From Tetranychus cinnabarinus (Eukaryota > Arthropoda > Arachnida > Trombidiformes > Tetranychidae): a DNA stretch of 64,000 bases. Position numbers and translations under genes: made by a program. The notes under the pieces were generated by a model that worked only from the letters and a program-made list of their open reading frames with translations, had not been told where the DNA came from and did not search any database. How positions within the stretch are numbered: the stretch's first letter is position 1; every line of letters starts with the position of its first letter. The stretch is taken from assembly GCA_022266195.1 (NCBI GenBank), contig WHVY01000005.1:4774001-4838000 (forward strand), in the 5' to 3' direction. This document shows, in pieces, positions 48,093-60,257 of this stretch.

Positions 48093-48440
48093 TTTTTGTT
48101 GATTGCCTCTTTCCAACTGACTTTAAGCCGTTATTTTTTTGTCCATCGTAACTTATTTAATCCATCAATAAAACGTTAATTTTTAACCGTTTCGTTACTT
48201 GACAAGTCATCGATAAAATCTTAAGCCGCGTTGAATCCGAAAAATCACTTTTACAATTAGTCCCTTTCTAAGTCAATCCATAACTCACTTGAAGTCTTAT
48301 GTCTCAAGAAAAAACGAACTTTCTGAGTAAAAATTCATAAAATTAACCATATTTCGTGCTATACTTTTGCGGATAATCACAATAACTGCATGATTCGTTG
48401 TTTCCTAACTTCTCTGGTAAAGGATACTTGTTTTGCTTAA
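48090..48440 (-). pseudogene. Degenerate duplicate of the PKD last exon and 3' flank
   Basis: The plus strand from the RRP36 stop (TTAGTTTTTGTTGATTGCC) matches 49376 onward, where the PKD 3' flank and last exon lie. On the minus strand the copy still reads LPEKLGNNES where PKD has LPEELGNNES. It then reads SDFSD where PKD has SDSSD, the two parts being separated by an insertion of roughly 100 bp. The frame is destroyed by the insertion and by substitutions. Confidence 0.75.
48167..48172 (+). terminator. Poly(A) signal of RRP36
   Basis: AATAAA 75 bp after the RRP36 stop. It lies inside the block duplicated from the PKD 3' end, where the sister copy reads CATTAATAAAATC inside the PKD exon on the opposite strand. 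The RRP36 signal may therefore be borrowed from antisense PKD sequence. Confidence 0.5.
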
Positions 48441-48966
48441 TGTCAACTCATCTTAAACTTTCTCTAAATATTGTAGAGGTTGTTGATTATCCGTTTAGCG
48501 CGAGAACCTCAATTTTCAACCGTTTCTTTAATCTTGCCATTCAGCAAAACAGATATTAATAGATATTACTTCGATCGCTATTTGTACAGTTAGGATAATC
48601 GCTCTCTCTCTCTCTTCTCAAATGCCTTATAAAGTGGAGTTGACTATTAAAATTATTAAGTCTGGATTAAAACTAGATCTTTAGTCACGCTCAGACTTCA
48701 CTGTTATAAACAGTAAGTCTAGTTTGAAAAGATATTTAAACAATGAGGTAAAGAAATAAAAACATATTTTGATTAAGGTTGAATAGAACCCAAGTCATTT
48801 ATAAATATAAATTGTTTACACATTTATTCAGTGTGTTATAAAACGAATGCTTAATGTTTAAACTTTCTCTCAATTTTGTAGAGGTTGTTGATTTGTCCTT
48901 TTTAGCGTGTGAACGTCAATTTTCAACCGTTTCGTTAATCTTGCCATTCATCAAAACAGATATTAA
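48435..48966. repeat. Pair of direct repeats about 410 bp apart
   Basis: 48435-48560 and 48849-48966 share GCTTAATG, TTAAACTTTCTCT, TTGTAGAGGTTGTTGAT, TTTTCAACCGTTTC and ATCTTGCCATTCA in the same order. The unit is not a known gene and adds to the duplication patchwork between RRP36 and PKD. Confidence 0.75.
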
Positions 48967-49329
48967 ACCATTTTACCATTTCCGTTGAGTTTGTGAGATA
49001 AGAGCATGATTTGTTGTGTAGTGTTTCTTGTTTTTAATTCAATTTTTGGATGACAATACAAGATATTAAAAAGTCTGGATAGGAAAAATAGGCGAAGTCA
49101 TTTTCAAACCTCACATTCTCGGGGTACAGACGCTTTTATTTCTTGAATACGAAAAAAGAAACAAATTGAAAAAGTCATTTTTGGCTGGTAACTTTTTAAC
49201 GTATCACTATCAAGACTTTTGTTTGCAATTTTGAATTGTTCAGCACCTTTGTAAAGTTAAATTGTCGATGAATGAAAGATTGGCTGCAGGAGAGTCTTTA
49301 AAATCAACAAGCATCCGTTTTATAACACA
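48832..49329. repeat. Inverted-repeat bounded element (MITE-like)
   Basis: The left end TGTGTTATAAAACGAATGC (48832-48850) recurs inverted at 49309-49329 with one mismatch. The 498-bp interval has no coding capacity. Target duplications are not clear, so the call rests on the end symmetry alone. It contains the second copy of the direct repeat listed above. Confidence 0.45.
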
Positions 49330-49433
49330 TTGTATATTCAGTTGAATCTCAATTAAGCACACGTTATTATTTTAATTAGTTTTTTTTTGTTGATTGCCTT
49401 TTTTTCAACTGACTTTGAGCAGTTATTCTTTGT
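49330..49433 (-). other. 3' flank of PKD
   Basis: Sequence after the PKD stop. No canonical AATAAA on the minus strand was found close by; A-rich variants such as AAATAATAAC occur. It is the sister copy of the block after the RRP36 stop. Confidence 0.4.
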
Positions 49434-52400
49434 TTATCGTAACTTGTCTAAGTCATTAATAAAATCTGGATTGGCACCATTGCGTTTTGTATCGGAAGAA
49501 TCACTTTTATAACCATAATCACTGCTTGATTCGTTGTTTCCTAACTCTTCTGGTAAAGGAGACCTGAACTCTTTAGATGAAGATGACGTGAAATTGCCTC
49601 GATAATTATTGTAAAGATTAGACTGGCGTCCATAAGATTCCCATCGAGCGTCATCAGATTCATGAGTTAACCAACGTTGGCCCATTCGTTTCTCTAAGTC
49701 TCGTAAATCACACCAAGTTTGATAATCCTAGAAATGAGAGAAGAGATTTAGTTTAAAATAGCAAAAATTGACTTCAATTAAATCAAAATTTATGTGCATA
49801 ATTAGTGAAATGAGTTTACACACCTCTAACCAAGGATGACATAAAGATTTATCGACAGTGTAACGATTTTTTGATTTAACTTGAAGCAAATTGGTGATTA
49901 GGTCAATTGCTTCAGCTGAGATCTCTTTCCATGGATCATTAGGATACATAAAAGCTGCATTCTGAATCTGATCGTTGATATCTTCTTCTTCATTAAAGGG
50001 AAAGGTTCCACTGAGGCTAACATATACGATGACACCAACCGACCACATATCTAATGATCTATTATAACGCTTATTACGGATCACTTCAGGGGCAAGATAA
50101 GCCGGTGTTCCAACAACTGATCGACGGAAACATCTTTCACCAATAATACGAGCAAAACCAAAATCACACAATTTAACCTGTAAAGTGAGGCCAATAAAAA
50201 AAGCGTTAAAATTAGATTTTCTGCTCAAAATTGATTGTAAAGTGATAATGAAATGAATAAAACTTGAAATGTAATACTTTAACAATAGCAGTGTTTTCAT
50301 TATTAAGAGGAAATAATCAATCATTTTACAATGGAAGCCAAAATTTAGTCTTTTCAAAAGAAATGACATCATGATTCTGAAAATTTAACTAATCATCAAA
50401 TGATTAGCGTGACTGGGTCAATGGCTCGTAGGTTGAGCGTGAAACTAATTGTTAATATGAAAACACCGGAGAAAGCTAAAGATCTTCAAGAAAAATCGTC
50501 ATTATTTTATCATCTCTTTCTTTTGTTGTTTCAGTTTCCAAAATACTTACCAAAGGATAATCAGCATCGGACGAGAGCAAAACATTTTCAGGTTTCAAGT
50601 CACAATGAACAATATTTTGTGAGTGAAGATGTTTAAGAGCTATTAAAATCTGTTTGGGAAGAAAAGAAGAAATGGAAAAGAAATTAGAGATTTATAGAAC
50701 GCATCAAGATGTAAGTGGATATAAGAAAAGAGTTTGTTGAAAGGAAACAAAAGGATAAATAAAGCAGAGTTTCAAGGGGGTTTTCAGGTATTTCCGAGTA
50801 AATATTAAGTTCAATAAGAGTCAAATCATGGGCGTTATGCATTTCCTAAATAATGAATGATTAGATTATTTGACAACGCTTCTTACTTGGTAAATCAAGA
50901 ATTTAGTTACACGCTCATCTAGCCTCTTCTTTTCAGTGTGTAAAATCATGTCAAGCATGTCACCCTTCAATTTTTCCATGACAACATAGATTCTATCCTT
51001 GGTTTCAAACATCTTTTCCAACGTTACAACTCCTGGATGGTGAAGATTTTCCAATATTGAAACCTCATTTTTCAATTGAGCCTCTTGCTTGGTTGGAAAA
51101 CGTGATTTATCAATTACTTTGATGGCAACCGCTCTACGCGTTATCCGATGAACACCTCCATAGACAATACCAAATTGACCCGAGCCAAGAACTTCGTCTG
51201 GAAATATTTGATATTGAAGGGAAATGTCGTTGTCCGTTTGAACACGGTTTTCACCTGCATGTAAACCAACTCTATTGAATGCATCAGTTTCTTTGATTGA
51301 TGTGATTGCCTTGTTATCCGCCACTGGCATCAACGCTTGTCTAATGGCCAATTCCCAGGCTGTAGCGGTACCCGGTTCACCGCAATAGTAATTAAGGTGA
51401 GTGGTGCGCATCTCAAAGCCACAGTCACCATTTTTGGAAGGAAAAATGGACAGAATATCAGAGAGAATGATTTCACGATAATAATTGGATGAATTTTCAT
51501 TTTGATACATTGTGATTGCTTTTGTATCCAGTCTCCAGAAATGGCGTTTTTTCTGTAAAAGAAATTCAATAAAAAGAAATTTTTTAGTCAATTTGTTGAT
51601 TCTAATAAACAAAGTAAAAATATGTTCAACAATTTAAGCAATTTGCTTCAATTTACCATTGAATCTTTACTTGTAAAGTGAACCATCCAACCTTCCTTGA
51701 TTACTTCTGAACCTCTTCTTTTATTATGCTTGACACTCTGGACAATCCTCATCAAAGGAATGTTATTACTTTCAGTGGAACTGTAAATGAAAACAAGAAG
51801 ACAATCAATCAATATTTTATTTTGTTACATGAAAATTGTGAATCCATTTTATGAGAAATGATTAATGAAGTTTCGATGAAGAAAGAAGAAGAAAAAAATC
51901 TCCAAATTTATACATAAGACACATTTTGATGAAAATCTGGTGCATAATTTGACTTGACATGGCAAAACATTGAAAATTGAAGTCATTTGACTTTCAATAT
52001 CATTCAATAGAGAGAAGCACAAAAAAGATCAAAAATTTCTGGAAAAAATTGATGAAAGGAATCAGTTAAGGTTATAAATAATAATAAAATAGTTTGTTAA
52101 GGTTGTAATAAATTTTATTAACAATAAAAGAATAATTTAGAGTCAACAAATTACTCTTCATCTTTTACATTCTTCCATCATCATGAATAATATCTGAAAA
52201 TTCATCATTGAGTGATCGACAGGGCAAGACTAAACAAGTGTCTATAATTTATTTTCATTTCTACTCTTTCTTTTTCATGTACACTTCTTTTCATTTCATG
52301 ATTCTAATCATCTTCCTCTTCTATTCTGTCTCTTTCATGACCCACCATCATCTTCAAGAGTCTGGATAAATATCAATATTAACAATCTCTAACAGGTTAG

Positions 52401-55400
52401 ATTACTTGATCGAAAGGTATTATGAAGTAAGATAGAGAAGAAGAAGAAAAATTCATTGACTATTGTTGTTGATGATTTCCAAGAAATACTCAGCTACTAT
52501 TGAGAAAAGGTTCTTGTAGACATCATGTTAAGATTAGTTAAGAATATAAGAAAACATGTAAATATTACAATAACATTGAACATTAAATTTCAGGCCTTTA
52601 GCTGCAATAAACTGCAAAAGATATCAGAAGCTAGTCATTTCAGGTAAAATAATTTAACCATTTTATGTAAGAGTTAAAGTTCAGGTGAGTTTGTTAAAGT
52701 GACTCAGTTAGCCTTGATTTGTGATTCCTAGGCTTCAACCATATCTCATTAGATTTTAATGAGTGTTACTAAATTTTTCAGTTCATCACCAAGTTTTGTC
52801 AAGTCTAATGTTAACATTAAGCTAAAATCAATTTGCATTTCATTTCAAGTTGCTTGTTTATTCATTAAATCAAGCAGAATCAACACCGATTATCTGAAAC
52901 TGTGAATAAAAATGCATGAAGGAACACAATAATTGAATCTTCTGGTTTTCTTTGATTAAACTTTAAAATACAAAGTAAAAGCTATCTTTTAGCAAACTAT
53001 AAGTTAACCATTATCATGTTTAAATATGCACTTTTTCATCGATCAATTTTATTCTTAAATATTTTAAAAATCTTTCAACTCAAATTAACATCTCAAGATT
53101 CGATAAATTCAAGTTTTGATACTTTTTCACATCAAAAGGTTAAATTATTTTCATCTTTACTACATTTTCTTGAAGCTACTTTGATGTGCAAAATACAGAG
53201 CTATCGAGTCTCATTTACTTCACGTTTTGTTAAAAATCTCGATAATTGAAGAGCATTATTTCAACGTTTCAAAGTCCTCAAAGGTCATTTATTTGATCTC
53301 TAAACGATTTGTAAAGGCCACTTTCAAAGAGTCCACGCTTTTTACGTAAATCAGTGTCTCTTATAAAAAGTCGCATTTGTTTCTGAAAAGCTAGAGTTAC
53401 TTTGAAGTCACTTCTTTGACTGAAAATGGTTTTGAATAAATTTTGTTGAAAATATATTCCATAGACTGATTAAGATATTGATTTAAAAGTTTGAAAATGA
53501 TTCTTTGATAGCATTTTTCAGAAAATCTGACATCAATTGTGATTCAAGTTTAATGGCAAAATTGAAACTCTTTCAACCTCTTAATGCAGCTTCATTTACA
53601 TTGGGTCAACTTATCGTCGAGGCAACTGTAGAGATTTTTGCAGAATTGAAATTTTGTAATATACATTGTAATAAGACTGGGATACGAATTCATGTGAGAA
53701 TAGATAACTTTTGAATATAAACATACCATTACAGTTATACAAATAAAAGCTTTCAACAGTTGCCATATGTTTAATCTCATCTTTTCATTATTGATTGCCA
53801 TTGATGATTATTACTATATCTTTATAAGCAAATGAATTATTCTGATTAATTCATAAAAACCAAGAAAATTGCAGGAAATAACAATGAAATGATAAATTGA
53901 ATGAATATATTGGAGATGCAAGTGAAAGCTAATATTAAATTAAGTCAATAGCAATTGCACTATAAGTGAATCTGGAAAGGCTGCAGATGAAAATAAAATG
54001 GGAAAATGGGAAAAGTTGGATTAAGCATAACCTTTAACCTAAAGAAATGGTACAGAAATAAAATTATTCATGAACAAATTGCGATACTTTGAACAATGTT
54101 TAGCTGCCATGATGGTAAAGGGAAACACGCTAACTAACAATTTATTGAAGTGACAATTGTAATCCATTTTATCTCGATCAACACACATAACAACTAATAG
54201 TAAACAAGAGTAAACTGTTTACTCGTAAAAGTGTATTAGCAAACAGCAACAAATGATGAACAAAACGAATCATGAAATAGATAAAAAAAAGGTGAGTAAA
54301 TGTAATAATAATTTATAAATTGAGACTAAACAGAGAATCTGTAATTCTGTAGCCAAAAACATGGATTTCATGAAAAGCATTTTCACTCATAAATGTTGAG
54401 AGGATTTTGTTTGACAAATGAACGAGCAATTAATTGATAGCCTAAAATTGTGGGATTATTGTTGGGTGAATCAACAAATGATTGTAAATGAAAAATGGTG
54501 AAAATAAATTGATGTTGCTCTGAGAGTTGTGATCATGAAAGGTTTGAAGGGAAGAGCGAGGAAAATATTGTAAATTAATTTCATGAGAGTTGATGGCGAA
54601 GCAAAGGTAACAGACTAATATAAACGCTGCTGGTGATTGTTGAGATGATGATGATTATAATCATGTTAATATTACTGAGTGTAATTGACATGATAAATGT
54701 TGGTATGAATGACGCTTTATTATTAACCGTTAATTACCAATTGACCTCTGTTTTTTTCTCAGAGATAAGTAACTCTTTTAATGGTTTAATATTGATTATC
54801 ATATAACCATCGTCATTATCCAGGAGTGTAACCAAACATCATCTCAATACAACCTACATGAATATATATCATAGGCAATAAAATGATAACAATTGCAACA
54901 ATCATAATAATCTAATAATAACAAATTGAAATTGGGTTTCTACTTTTTTTCATGGTAACTCTAGGTGAAGGGTAGAAAATTAATTAGCTTCTTTAATTTG
55001 CTTCCAATGGAATCTCATTCTTCTCAATTTAATTCTTATACTTTAATCTCAATTAATTCCGTAAGTGGAAAAATCTAATGAGAAATAAACAAAAGGTAAA
55101 ACAGTTAACCTTTTCTTCCTCTGTTTACTGAACGAGTTAAACAACTGAATTTGCTTCCATTTTGCTTCTCTGTAATTGCGTTAATTCAACTTGCTTGATT
55201 TTGTTGTTTTTTTTTCAATGCTCTCGAGCTTTGATGTGTATTAACTTTAATGTGACGGGAAAACAAGAAAATAATAATACTCTTGAGGAGCAATTGGACC
55301 CTTTTAATCAGAGAGAAATTGTGAAAAATAAAACAAAAAGTTGAGACGGTGCTTTGGAAAAAAGTATTTTGTATTTACCATGAAAAGCCTCGCGGGTTTC

Positions 55401-56819
55401 ACTTTCCATTTTTCCTAGTTTTTCTTATTTCTTTTTTTCTTCTCAATTTACTCAGAAAATTGTTAGATTTCGCAGTTTTTCCGTGGAAAAGACAAATGTT
55501 CAGTTTAAATGATGATGGCAACTCATTTCGGAAATGTTTACCTTCTCTCTGTATTTTCCAATATTGCTATCATTTTCATCAACTTTACTTTCTTCTTTAT
55601 TCCCATGTTTCCAGGGTGTGGAGGAAAGGAAGGTAAATAAGCGAAGAGGTATCAATCTATCAAGACTATCTTCATTAAATGTTACTGAATACAAGTACAA
55701 GACGAATGAACCTGTTCTTTTTTTTCTTGCTGTTATCAAGACGATTTTGTTGAACACCAATAATGAGATAAGAGCAATAACAACTGGATAAAATAGGGAA
55801 GATTAAATTACTTACGTTATGGGTTGATTGTCACTTTCATTGTCATCATCGTCTGTAACGATACTCCTAGGTTTTTCTGGACTTTCCGTTTCATTATCTG
55901 AATCACTGAGAGTATCCTTTTCCAGGCTATCCTCACCTTCACCATAATCGGATGGAATCTCACCGGTACAGGTTGATGGTATATCTTTCATACACTTTTT
56001 ATGGGCATTAAATTTACAATCTTTACATTGATAACCTTGCCGGATTATCCCTTTCAATAGTTTCTTGCACCATTGACAAATGGTTGGACTGACGTACGAA
56101 TGAACAACAAAAGTGTGAGGTATCCTCATCCCTTCGGCAATCCTTTTATCGAGACGATTTGGCTTGACGGTCAGACTAAAGCTTTTCTCATTACCCGCAG
56201 AAGCACGACGGTCATGGCTGGGGGAGGAAAGGAAAGACGGTGCCTCCGGTAAGGTTGCTCCACTACTTGCTGTCCTCTGGACCGTTTCATTTGTTGGTGA
56301 ATTGGGAATAAGATGGGCTGAGGATCGACGACGGCTTCCGTAGATACAGTTATTGGGTATCTTGTAGGCACATTTTTTGTGATAATTAAGACCACAACCT
56401 TCACATTTGAGTCCCTGTTTAACTAAACCAAATAGCATTTTCGCGCAAAAATCGCAAAAAGTGGGCGACATATATGAGTGCATTTTAAGATGATGAGGCC
56501 GTATGGAGAGCTCATCGTTATTGGAAGGATCTTTTAAAGATACAACAACTTCTATTAAGGAACCATTTGTAACCTCGGAAGCAATGTTTATCGGTAAAAG
56601 CATATTTGTTGAGCTATATTCATGCTTAAACAGCATGAGACGTTCGTCTAGCTTGTTGAGACCATGTTCGGGATACTTTTTGTCAATAAAATTACAGGCA
56701 AGATCCTTTAGACTTTTGAGATTAAGTTTACTTGTATTAATATTTACTTCATCCCGAATCAGACCAGATTGCAATGAAAATGTAATATCGCCAGTAATGT
56801 TGACCAGAGGCAAATCCAT
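49434..56819 (-). CDS. PRKD: Protein kinase D (PRKD family)
   Basis: Diacylglycerol-responsive Ser/Thr kinase of the CaMK group, acting at Golgi, membranes and nucleus. Six exons on the minus strand: 56819-55816, 51780-51657, 51552-50887, 50649-50551, 50177-49824 and 49727-49434; 846 residues, the usual size. Order: N-terminal ubiquitin-like domain (1-95); C1a (110-158: HSYMSPTFCDFC to IPNNC); Ser-rich linker; C1b (235-284: HSYVSPTICQWC to IPSTC); acidic region; PH domain (about 358-450: EVIKEGWMVHF, KRHFWRLDTKAI, AIRQALMP); kinase domain with GSGQFG (499), VAIK Lys521, HCDLKPEN Asp615, DFG (636-638) and APE (661-663); tail DYQTWCDLRDLEKR. Most family members have two activation-loop Ser; here the first is Cys647 and only Ser651 remains. 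No C-terminal PDZ-type VSIL motif is present. The start is the first ATG of the frame. The 4,035-bp intron after exon 1 is much longer than the rest. Confidence 0.95.
51781..55815 (-). other. 4,035-bp phase-2 intron of PKD
   Basis: The exon before it ends AC with donor GTAAGT, and the exon after it begins with T after TTTACAG, so the split codon is ACT. Plus-strand ORFs at 55162-55344 and 55534-55791, and opposite-strand ORFs at 53505-53801, look weakly protein-like but have no family and no exon partners. No mobile element was recognised. Confidence 0.7.
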
Positions 56820-58445
56820 GGCTGAATGATTGTGTTTCAATGAATGCGATAAAATGATGGTGTGATAAATAGATGAAAATGATGAAGATGGTAATGTAGT
56901 AATTTTGTTGCTGTTGTTGTCACTACTTATTTTGCACCAAAAAAATAATTTAAATAAAAATAAATGCGAAAACTGGAAAAATTAACTAGAATACGTTGCT
57001 TTGCTTGCAAATGAATAGTTTTGGAAGAAAGGTGAAGAGTTGGAACAATATAATTTCAAGTATAGGAATGTTGACTTGGAATGTTCAGGTAAACAACTAT
57101 GGAATAATAAGGAAAAAATACAAATAAAAAAAAGTAAAATTTAATAAACAAAAAAAAGAAACAAACAATTAAGCATTAAGAAGTGATCATTTTAATGGGA
57201 GAGCGAAAAAAACAGTCAGGCACTAATTTAAAAGGGGAGGTTGTTGATGGAGTGATGGTGACATGAATACAGAAGATTCAGACATGGTATTAGTCAATAA
57301 TCTATCTTCCAGTTGAAGATGCTGTTTTAATGCTGATGTGAAATGTTTTACCAAGACTAGAGGAATTGATTGCCTTTGTGTCAGTCAGATTCTGGGCGGA
57401 GTCTTTCGGAGTCAAAAAATTGTTGGAGGTTTTTATGAATTTCCATGAAAAGTTAACATGAAATTTATTTTCATCAAAATTAAAATTGAACAATAACAAA
57501 TAGATAAAATAAGTGTCATTTGATAAAATTCAATTGTTTAAATTTGTGATGTTTCTTTAGTCACATTTTAATAACTTGTAATTCTGAGACTTCACAATCA
57601 AATGTAAATCTTTTTTTTGTACTCGAATGGAATGTTCATTTCATTTCAATTTTCTAATTTGTTATTTCGGAAAATAGCGTTACTTTAATCAATCCATTGT
57701 TAATTTTAGCAAGTATTTTTAAAATTTCAGTTATATGAAGAGGATTGAAGATTATGTTCACTTGAAAAACCGATAACCTAAATCTTTTGAAGGATAAAAT
57801 ATGAGAGCAAGATCATCGCCTGAAATTGTTTCCATTGTAATAGCAGGTAATACTTGGTCAGATTTTGAAATTTTGTCTCATGATTAATTTGAGTTGATGT
57901 TTGTCTGTTTTTGGTGGACGTGTTTCATAAACGTGGTAAAATAATAACGGCAAATATTCATCCACTTTAAATTTTCTCCGATTACTGTTGACAAACTTTG
58001 ACGCACTTGGACTCCAATAGTTCAATTATAGCACCATTTGATGTGACATGTTTGGAAAGGTCTTTTTTAAAAATATAATTAACCATTCTATCATCAGTCA
58101 TGTGATCATTGATCTGAAAAGTCCTCTTTTCTTCATTATATCGTATTAAACTGAATCTTAATCATAACATGGGCTTCCGCTTGATTTTTTGACGATCCTC
58201 ATTTAAATTTTTCATAATTTATCAGTTCACAAGAGCCGTATGAGTTAAATTGTAACGCTGCAACTCGGATTACTTAAAAGTGTCCAATCACCGGTTTAAG
58301 GCTCCGTTTTGGAATGGCGAGTTCACGCAGTTAGATGAAATTCACAAACATAAATAAAAAACTAAATATTAAAACATTGATATTTATATATTACAAAAAA
58401 TATATAACATATAAAATTGATCACAGTTAATAAATTTCTAACTGT
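56820..58445. other. Spacer between PKD and DNA polymerase eta
   Basis: Contains the PKD 5' UTR and promoter (minus strand) and the 3' UTR of the polymerase eta gene. A GTTGTTGCTG-like stretch lies near 56910. No gene recognised; a 65-codon minus-strand ORF at 57302-57499 shows no domain. Confidence 0.45.
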
Positions 58446-60257
58446 CTAAGATTTTCTTCTTATAATTCCTTTTTCTAATCTACGTTTTTTCTGTAACTCT
58501 AAAGTTTTACGATAAAAGAAGCCTCTTTTGACAGTCGGTCTATTAAAATCATTTTGATCACTAAATCGGGCAAATAAAGCTGCTAGATTTGAATCATTAG
58601 AATTATCACTTTCATTAACTTGATTAGTTCTAGTGGTTGCATAATTCCTTGGAGATGATCGAGGATCTTGATTAGGTTCAATTGAGTCGGTTGAGATAGT
58701 AGTTCCATTTGATTCTGACGGGAATAAATTACTAGCAAAAGGAAGGTCTCGATAATTATTAAAATCTGGTTCTGCTCGCGTGCTTGATGTAGAAGAATCA
58801 TTTTCAGCTCCAGAAGTGCTGGGGACCGGCTTAATTTCTTCAGTAGTATTTCCAGGTTGAGGTTTGTCCACTCTTTGAAAATATTGTTCCAGTTTAGCAT
58901 TTCTCCAAGTTAAATCTGAATCTACAAACTTTGATGCTGTTACACTAGCTCTAACAATCGGGTCAATCATTGAACCATCTTCTTTCATATATTTGGAGAG
59001 AACATGTTTCGTTATATATTCAACCATTCTTTCACTAGTCATTCCATGCATAGGTAGAGATTTGGATATATCACCTTTCGTATTAAATTTGATGTGAACA
59101 GTTAATAATTTAGAAGTGCGCTTATTCCGTTCTCGATCTTCGGTTATTCTTTCAACAAGCTCTCCGCATAGTTGTCCAAACCAATGCGTAACCTGTTCAT
59201 TTGTAGATAATGAACTTTTACCAGGAAAATTTTTACCACATCCAATTGATTTAGGAATTTGACGAGCTACAACAGCCTCTTCGTCAATACCTTCTCTTAA
59301 ATTCATTAACCAATTCAATGTTTTACCAGCGTATAGAGACGTTAGATGAGCGCTAGGAATCGCAGCCAATTGACCCATTGTTGTTATACCGAGTTTATTT
59401 TTCAATTCATCACCTAATTTTCCACCCAGATTACGAACTTTATCGATTCGTGTATTTTCATAAATTTTAGGTACTCCAGAATAAGCCAAAATTGTTTGAC
59501 AATTTGGTTTGTTCATTCCAGCTGCTAATTTGGAAAGAGTTTTGTTATGACTGATTCCAGCGGAACATTTGAATTGAGTGTCTTGTAAAATAGCAGCACG
59601 AATCTGTTTTACAGCTGAGGCACCGATCAACAGTCTTTCTTCGTTACTAAATAATGTAGCTCCTTCATAAAAGTGTTTCAGCTTGGCTGCTTCAATTTCA
59701 TTTAAATCCTTCCCTTGGAATCCTGCGTCTGCTAAACCAGCGATACGAGTACCTTCAATTTCATCCCAGTTCGGCTTAGATGCAATCGAGTCAACATATT
59801 GTGTTAAATCAAGAAATGCTTCATCTATAGAAGCTCTTTCAACAGTGATAAGTGGACTAAAAGATGAAATAACATTCATCACCTCGATAGAAGCATTACG
59901 ATATTTACTGAGGTTAGCTTTACCACGTTCTTCTTCAACCATAAACATATGTATATCAGGACAAACAGCTTTGGCATCATCACCACGAAATCCTCTTTTA
60001 ACACCGAAAGCACGAGCCTCATATCCAACAGCAATTATACTATGTAACAAAGTAACAATGAATGATAATTAATAATTTACAAAGCACAAAAAATACCAGA
60101 AAAAAGGTATACAAACAAAGTGTACTTACCCTCCACCTCTCCATGGATTATATTGAGCTACAGCACAAGGCTTTCCCCAGTATTGTGGATCAGCTCTTTG
60201 TTCAACTTGAACATAAAAACAATCCATGTCAATAAGAGCAATTATTTTATCTCTCAT
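58446..60257 (-). CDS. POLH: DNA polymerase eta (Y-family translesion polymerase)
   Basis: Copies past UV dimers, nuclear. Two exons: 60257-60130 and 60039-58446, with a 90-bp GT-AG intron (phase 2) that splits Gly43; 573 residues. Exon 1 starts MRDKIIALIDMDCFYVQVEQ, carrying the metal-binding Asp10 and Asp12, and ends NPWRGG. Exon 2 continues GIIAVGYEARAFGVKRG, ERASIDEAFLDL (Asp116, Glu117), the insertion seen only in eta (IEGTRIAGLADAGFQGKD), SAGISHNKTLSKLAAGMNKP and the HhH/thumb segments. The little finger reads KSIGCGKNFPGK. The tail has a PIP-like NAKLEQYF (423-430), a Ser/Asn-rich region and an FF motif (KRGFFYRKTLEL, 550-551) like REV1-interacting motifs, then a basic end. No Cys/His UBZ zinc finger is visible, so the protein is shorter than the ~713-residue human form. 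Start: first ATG directly before the catalytic strand. Confidence 0.96.

Noticed and set aside
53505..53801. Overlapping 69-codon ORFs on both strands in the PKD intron
   Set aside because: Mutually antisense, without family or exon structure; chance is the simpler reading.
55534..55791. 85-codon plus-strand ORF in the PKD intron, with an acceptor-like TTTCCAG inside
   Set aside because: No matching upstream donor exon, no family and no poly(A) context.
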